Assembly: GCA_002733735.2 (NCBI GenBank)
Contig: NVWT02000004.1
Coordinates: 38,941-45,722, forward strand
Length of the DNA: 6,782 nt
DNA from: Robiginitomaculum sp.
GTDB lineage: Bacteria > Pseudomonadota > Alphaproteobacteria > Caulobacterales > Maricaulaceae
Direction: 5' to 3'
Below are positions 4,447 through 6,782 of the stretch, piece by piece. The translations under genes and the position numbers were made by a program. The notes below the pieces were generated by a model, which worked only from the letters and a program-made list of their open reading frames with translations, was not told the DNA's origin and did no database searches. Each line of letters starts with the position of its first letter. Position 1 is the stretch's first letter.

Positions 4447-6782
4447 TTTTTACTAAACCCGCCACCGCTAGGAGTTTCGATCTCTACCCTATCTCCTGCT
4501 TTGACTTTTATCTCAAAGCAACCATCAAGCTCAACAACCTGCCCATTGGCCTTGATAAGTCGTTGTGATCCGGTAATGCCGCCATCGCCACCATCAAGCC
4601 CCGAAGCAAAAGTCCACCGCCGTGACGACAACAAGGCCACATCCATATCCTCCAAGAACGTCATTGACCTGATCGAACCATCACCGCCAAAATAATAGCC
4701 CTCGCCGCCACTGCCATATCGTATTTCATGGCCACACAGGCGAACTGGAAAACGGCTCTCCAGAACTTCCACATCGGTCATTGCCGAATTAGTCATGTGG
4801 GTATGAACAGCACTGGCACCATCGGCATTGGGCGAAGCACCAGCACCACCGCAAATGGTCTCATAATATTGGTGAGCATCATTGCCAAAGGTGAAATTAT
4901 TCATAGTTCCTTGAGAACCAGCCAAAGCATCACAAGCCAAAAACAAAGCATCAACAATGTGCTGCGAAGTTTCTACATTGCCGGCAACCACTGCTGCCGG
5001 TGGATCAGGGTCAAGCAAGCTTGAGCTTGGTATGCGAATTTCTAGCGGTTTTAGGCAGCCTTCATTAAGTGGAATATCGACATTTGCCAAACAGCGAAAC
5101 ACATACAAAACTGCGGCTCGGGCCACTGACCGTGGAGCATTAAAATTATTAGCCATAACACCCGAAGTTCCAGCAAAATCAATTATCGCCGAGCGGTTTT
5201 GATGATCGAGCGTAACTCTCACATTGATAGTTGCGCCGCAATCCATGTGAACTTGCGCCGAGCCATCGGTTAATTTATCAATTACTTCACGCACCGCTTG
5301 TTCGGCATTGTCTCTGATATGCCCCATATAAGCAGATACCAATTCAGCACCATGTAATTCCACCAAATTCTCAAGCGCGGTAATTCCGCTTTTACAAGCT
5401 GCGGCTTGGGCTTTGAGATCAGCAATGTTTTGCGTAGGATTTCGTGCTGGCCATGGTTGGCTCGACAGAACTTCGCTAACCACAGTTTCATTAAACACAC
5501 CATTTTTGATGATTTTAACCGCATCAAACTGCACGCCCTCTTGCGATATATCAGTGGAAAACGGCGGCATTGATCCCGGTTGAATACCGCCAATATCTGC
5601 ATGATGACCACGCGCCGCCACCAGAAATATCATATTGCCCTGATCATCAAATACCGGCTCGACCAAAGTTATATCTGGAATGTGCGTGCCGCCATCATAA
5701 GGTGAATTTAACGCCACCACATCACCATCTGCCAAATTTGGGTGCCGACGCAATACCACCCGTACACTGTCGGACATAGAGCCAAGATGCACCGGCATGT
5801 GCGGAGCATTGGCCACCAAATTACCCTGACCGTCAAATATAGCACAGGAAAAATCCAGCCGCTCTTTCATATTTACCGAGTGCGCGGTGCGCTCCAACAC
5901 CCGCCCCATTTGCTCGGCAATTCCCATAAACCGCCGGTTAAACAGCTCTAATTGTACCGGATCAACCGGATGCGGCGCAACAATCGACGCCCCTTGGTTT
6001 TCGCCGCGCAAGACCAACATTCCTTTCTTGTCCAATTCACCGCACCACCCAGATGGTACAACAATTTGCGAATGCTCTTGCAAAACCAAAGCCGGCCCGT
6101 CTATTTGCTGCGCTACGGCCAATTCTTCCATTTGCCAGACCGGTACTTCAATCAATTTACCGTCCATCCACATTTCATGCTGGCGCAAGGGTTTGGCCGG
6201 TGAAGATTGTGCCAGAGCGTAAGGTATGAGACTTGTTTGCTTGGCCTCGACACTTACAGCAACAGAATCAATTACCAGATCAGAATTTTGCTCATAAAAC
6301 CCGAACAATTTACGATGTTGCTTGGCAAAATTCGTACGCATCTGCTCCAACGACCCAAAAGCAATCCGCAAGCCAGTATCAGAACCTTGCATCCGAATTT
6401 CCAACTCGATTTTCTTACTGGTTTTAGCCCCATCCCCTAAGGACAATTCTTTGAGAGCCGCGTTTGCCAATTTGCCCGCAAGCTCTCGTACTTTTGCAAT
6501 GGCAGCATCATTTAACAGCGCACCAAATGCGGCATTGCGGCTGGCTTGTCTTTGCGCCAACCCCATGCCCAATGCACTTAGCAGGCTTGCTTGCGGGTGG
6601 ATCAGCACCGTGCCGATGTTCAAGTTTTGCGCCACGAATAATGCCAACTGCCCACCGGCTCCACCAAAGCCAGCCAAGGCATAATTGGCCGGATCCTCGC
6701 CCTCATGCACAGTTATCGCATGAACTGCTCGTGCCATATTTTCGGTGGCTATTTGCAAAAATCCGGTAGCAGCCTCAACAGC
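4443..6782 (-). CDS. Fused HyuA-HyuB protein, probable ATP-dependent 5-oxoprolinase (N-terminus beyond window)
   Basis: The frame is open to the right edge, so the visible 779 residues are the C-terminal part of a protein expected to be about 1200 long. An apparent TTG start at 6758 is internal: the upstream codons read AVEAATGF and continue the HyuA domain. The end of HyuA includes NMARAV, FGGAGGQ (39-45) and SALGMGLA (69-76). The HyuB domain starts near Asp274 (DPVQLELFNRRFMGIAEQMG) and includes SVNMKERLDFSCAIFD, LVANAPHMPVHLGSM, NSPYDGGTHIPD, AGNVETSQHIVDA (near 602) and a Gly-rich end, TPSGGGFSKN. The KERLDFSCA.FD and APH.PVHLGSM signatures fit single-chain 5-oxoprolinases, which hydrolyse 5-oxo-L-proline to glutamate with ATP in the cytoplasm. 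His367, Asp370 and His393 match the HxxD-x22-H metal-site spacing I recall from acetone carboxylase. Hydantoinase or another lactamase activity cannot be excluded. Confidence 0.9.
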   Translation of the reverse strand, partial: AVEAATGFLQIATENMARAVHAITVHEGEDPANYALAGFGGAGGQLALFVAQNLNIGTVLIHPQASLLSALGMGLAQRQASRNAAFGALLNDAAIAKVRELAGKLANAALKELSLGDGAKTSKKIELEIRMQGSDTGLRIAFGSLEQMRTNFAKQHRKLFGFYEQNSDLVIDSVAVSVEAKQTSLIPYALAQSSPAKPLRQHEMWMDGKLIEVPVWQMEELAVAQQIDGPALVLQEHSQIVVPSGWCGELDKKGMLVLRGENQGASIVAPHPVDPVQLELFNRRFMGIAEQMGRVLERTAHSVNMKERLDFSCAIFDGQGNLVANAPHMPVHLGSMSDSVRVVLRRHPNLADGDVVALNSPYDGGTHIPDITLVEPVFDDQGNMIFLVAARGHHADIGGIQPGSMPPFSTDISQEGVQFDAVKIIKNGVFNETVVSEVLSSQPWPARNPTQNIADLKAQAAACKSGITALENLVELHGAELVSAYMGHIRDNAEQAVREVIDKLTDGSAQVHMDCGATINVRVTLDHQNRSAIIDFAGTSGVMANNFNAPRSVARAAVLYVFRCLANVDIPLNEGCLKPLEIRIPSSSLLDPDPPAAVVAGNVETSQHIVDALFLACDALAGSQGTMNNFTFGNDAHQYYETICGGAGASPNADGASAVHTHMTNSAMTDVEVLESRFPVRLCGHEIRYGSGGEGYYFGGDGSIRSMTFLEDMDVALLSSRRWTFASGLDGGDGGITGSQRLIKANGQVVELDGCFEIKVKAGDRVEIETPSGGGFSKN

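Noticed and set aside
5887..6684. Several 80-120-codon plus-strand frames opposite the oxoprolinase-like gene
   Set aside because: All are shadows of the conserved HyuA-HyuB reading frame; none has a convincing start or recognisable product.
6756..6758. TTG as the true start of the oxoprolinase-like gene
   Set aside because: The frame stays open to the window edge and the upstream residues continue the HyuA domain; the family is much longer at the N-terminus.
1..6782. A new defence, mobile or CRISPR-like system
   Set aside because: No transposase, integrase, direct-repeat array, tRNA or attachment-like repeats were found; every long frame belongs to a known family.

Overview
The window looks like chromosomal DNA of a flagellated Gram-negative bacterium, most likely an alphaproteobacterium of the Caulobacterales/Maricaulales type. 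The evidence is the gene order fliQ-fliR-flhB at the head of an operon, a CtrA-like box with a GCTANAWC-like -10 element before fliQ, a phosphate-selective-type (OprO/OprP) porin, and a lipoprotein of the DUF885 family. The sequence is moderately AT-rich by eye, so a low-GC member of that group would fit. This assignment is inference; there is no rRNA or other taxonomic marker here.

Layout. Positions 1-1137 (minus strand) carry three tightly packed genes of the flagellar export gate: fliQ, fliR and the first 31 codons of flhB, which runs off the left edge. A 107-bp divergent intergenic region (1138-1244) separates fliQ from a plus-strand gene for a 629-residue DUF885-family putative metallopeptidase lipoprotein (1245-3134). 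That gene converges on a minus-strand OprO/OprP-type porin gene (3185-4342), with a perfect 11-bp hairpin between them that probably stops transcription from both sides. Upstream of the porin on the same strand, after a 100-bp gap, is a long minus-strand gene (4443-6782) that runs off the right edge. It encodes the end of a HyuA domain fused to a complete HyuB domain, as in single-chain ATP-dependent 5-oxoprolinases.

How the parts fit together. FliQ, FliR and FlhB work together in the export gate at the base of the flagellum. The lipoprotein peptidase, the porin and the oxoprolinase are envelope or nutrient-handling functions with no proven link to each other. The most interesting signal is regulatory. 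The 8-mer TTAACCAT, which resembles a CtrA half-site, was found by eye only twice in the window. Both copies are on the minus strand, one before fliQ and one before the porin gene, and both have a degenerate second half at the correct 7-base spacing. No gene-free stretch exceeds about 110 bases. I found no mobile element, CRISPR array, RNA gene or clearly new multi-gene system.
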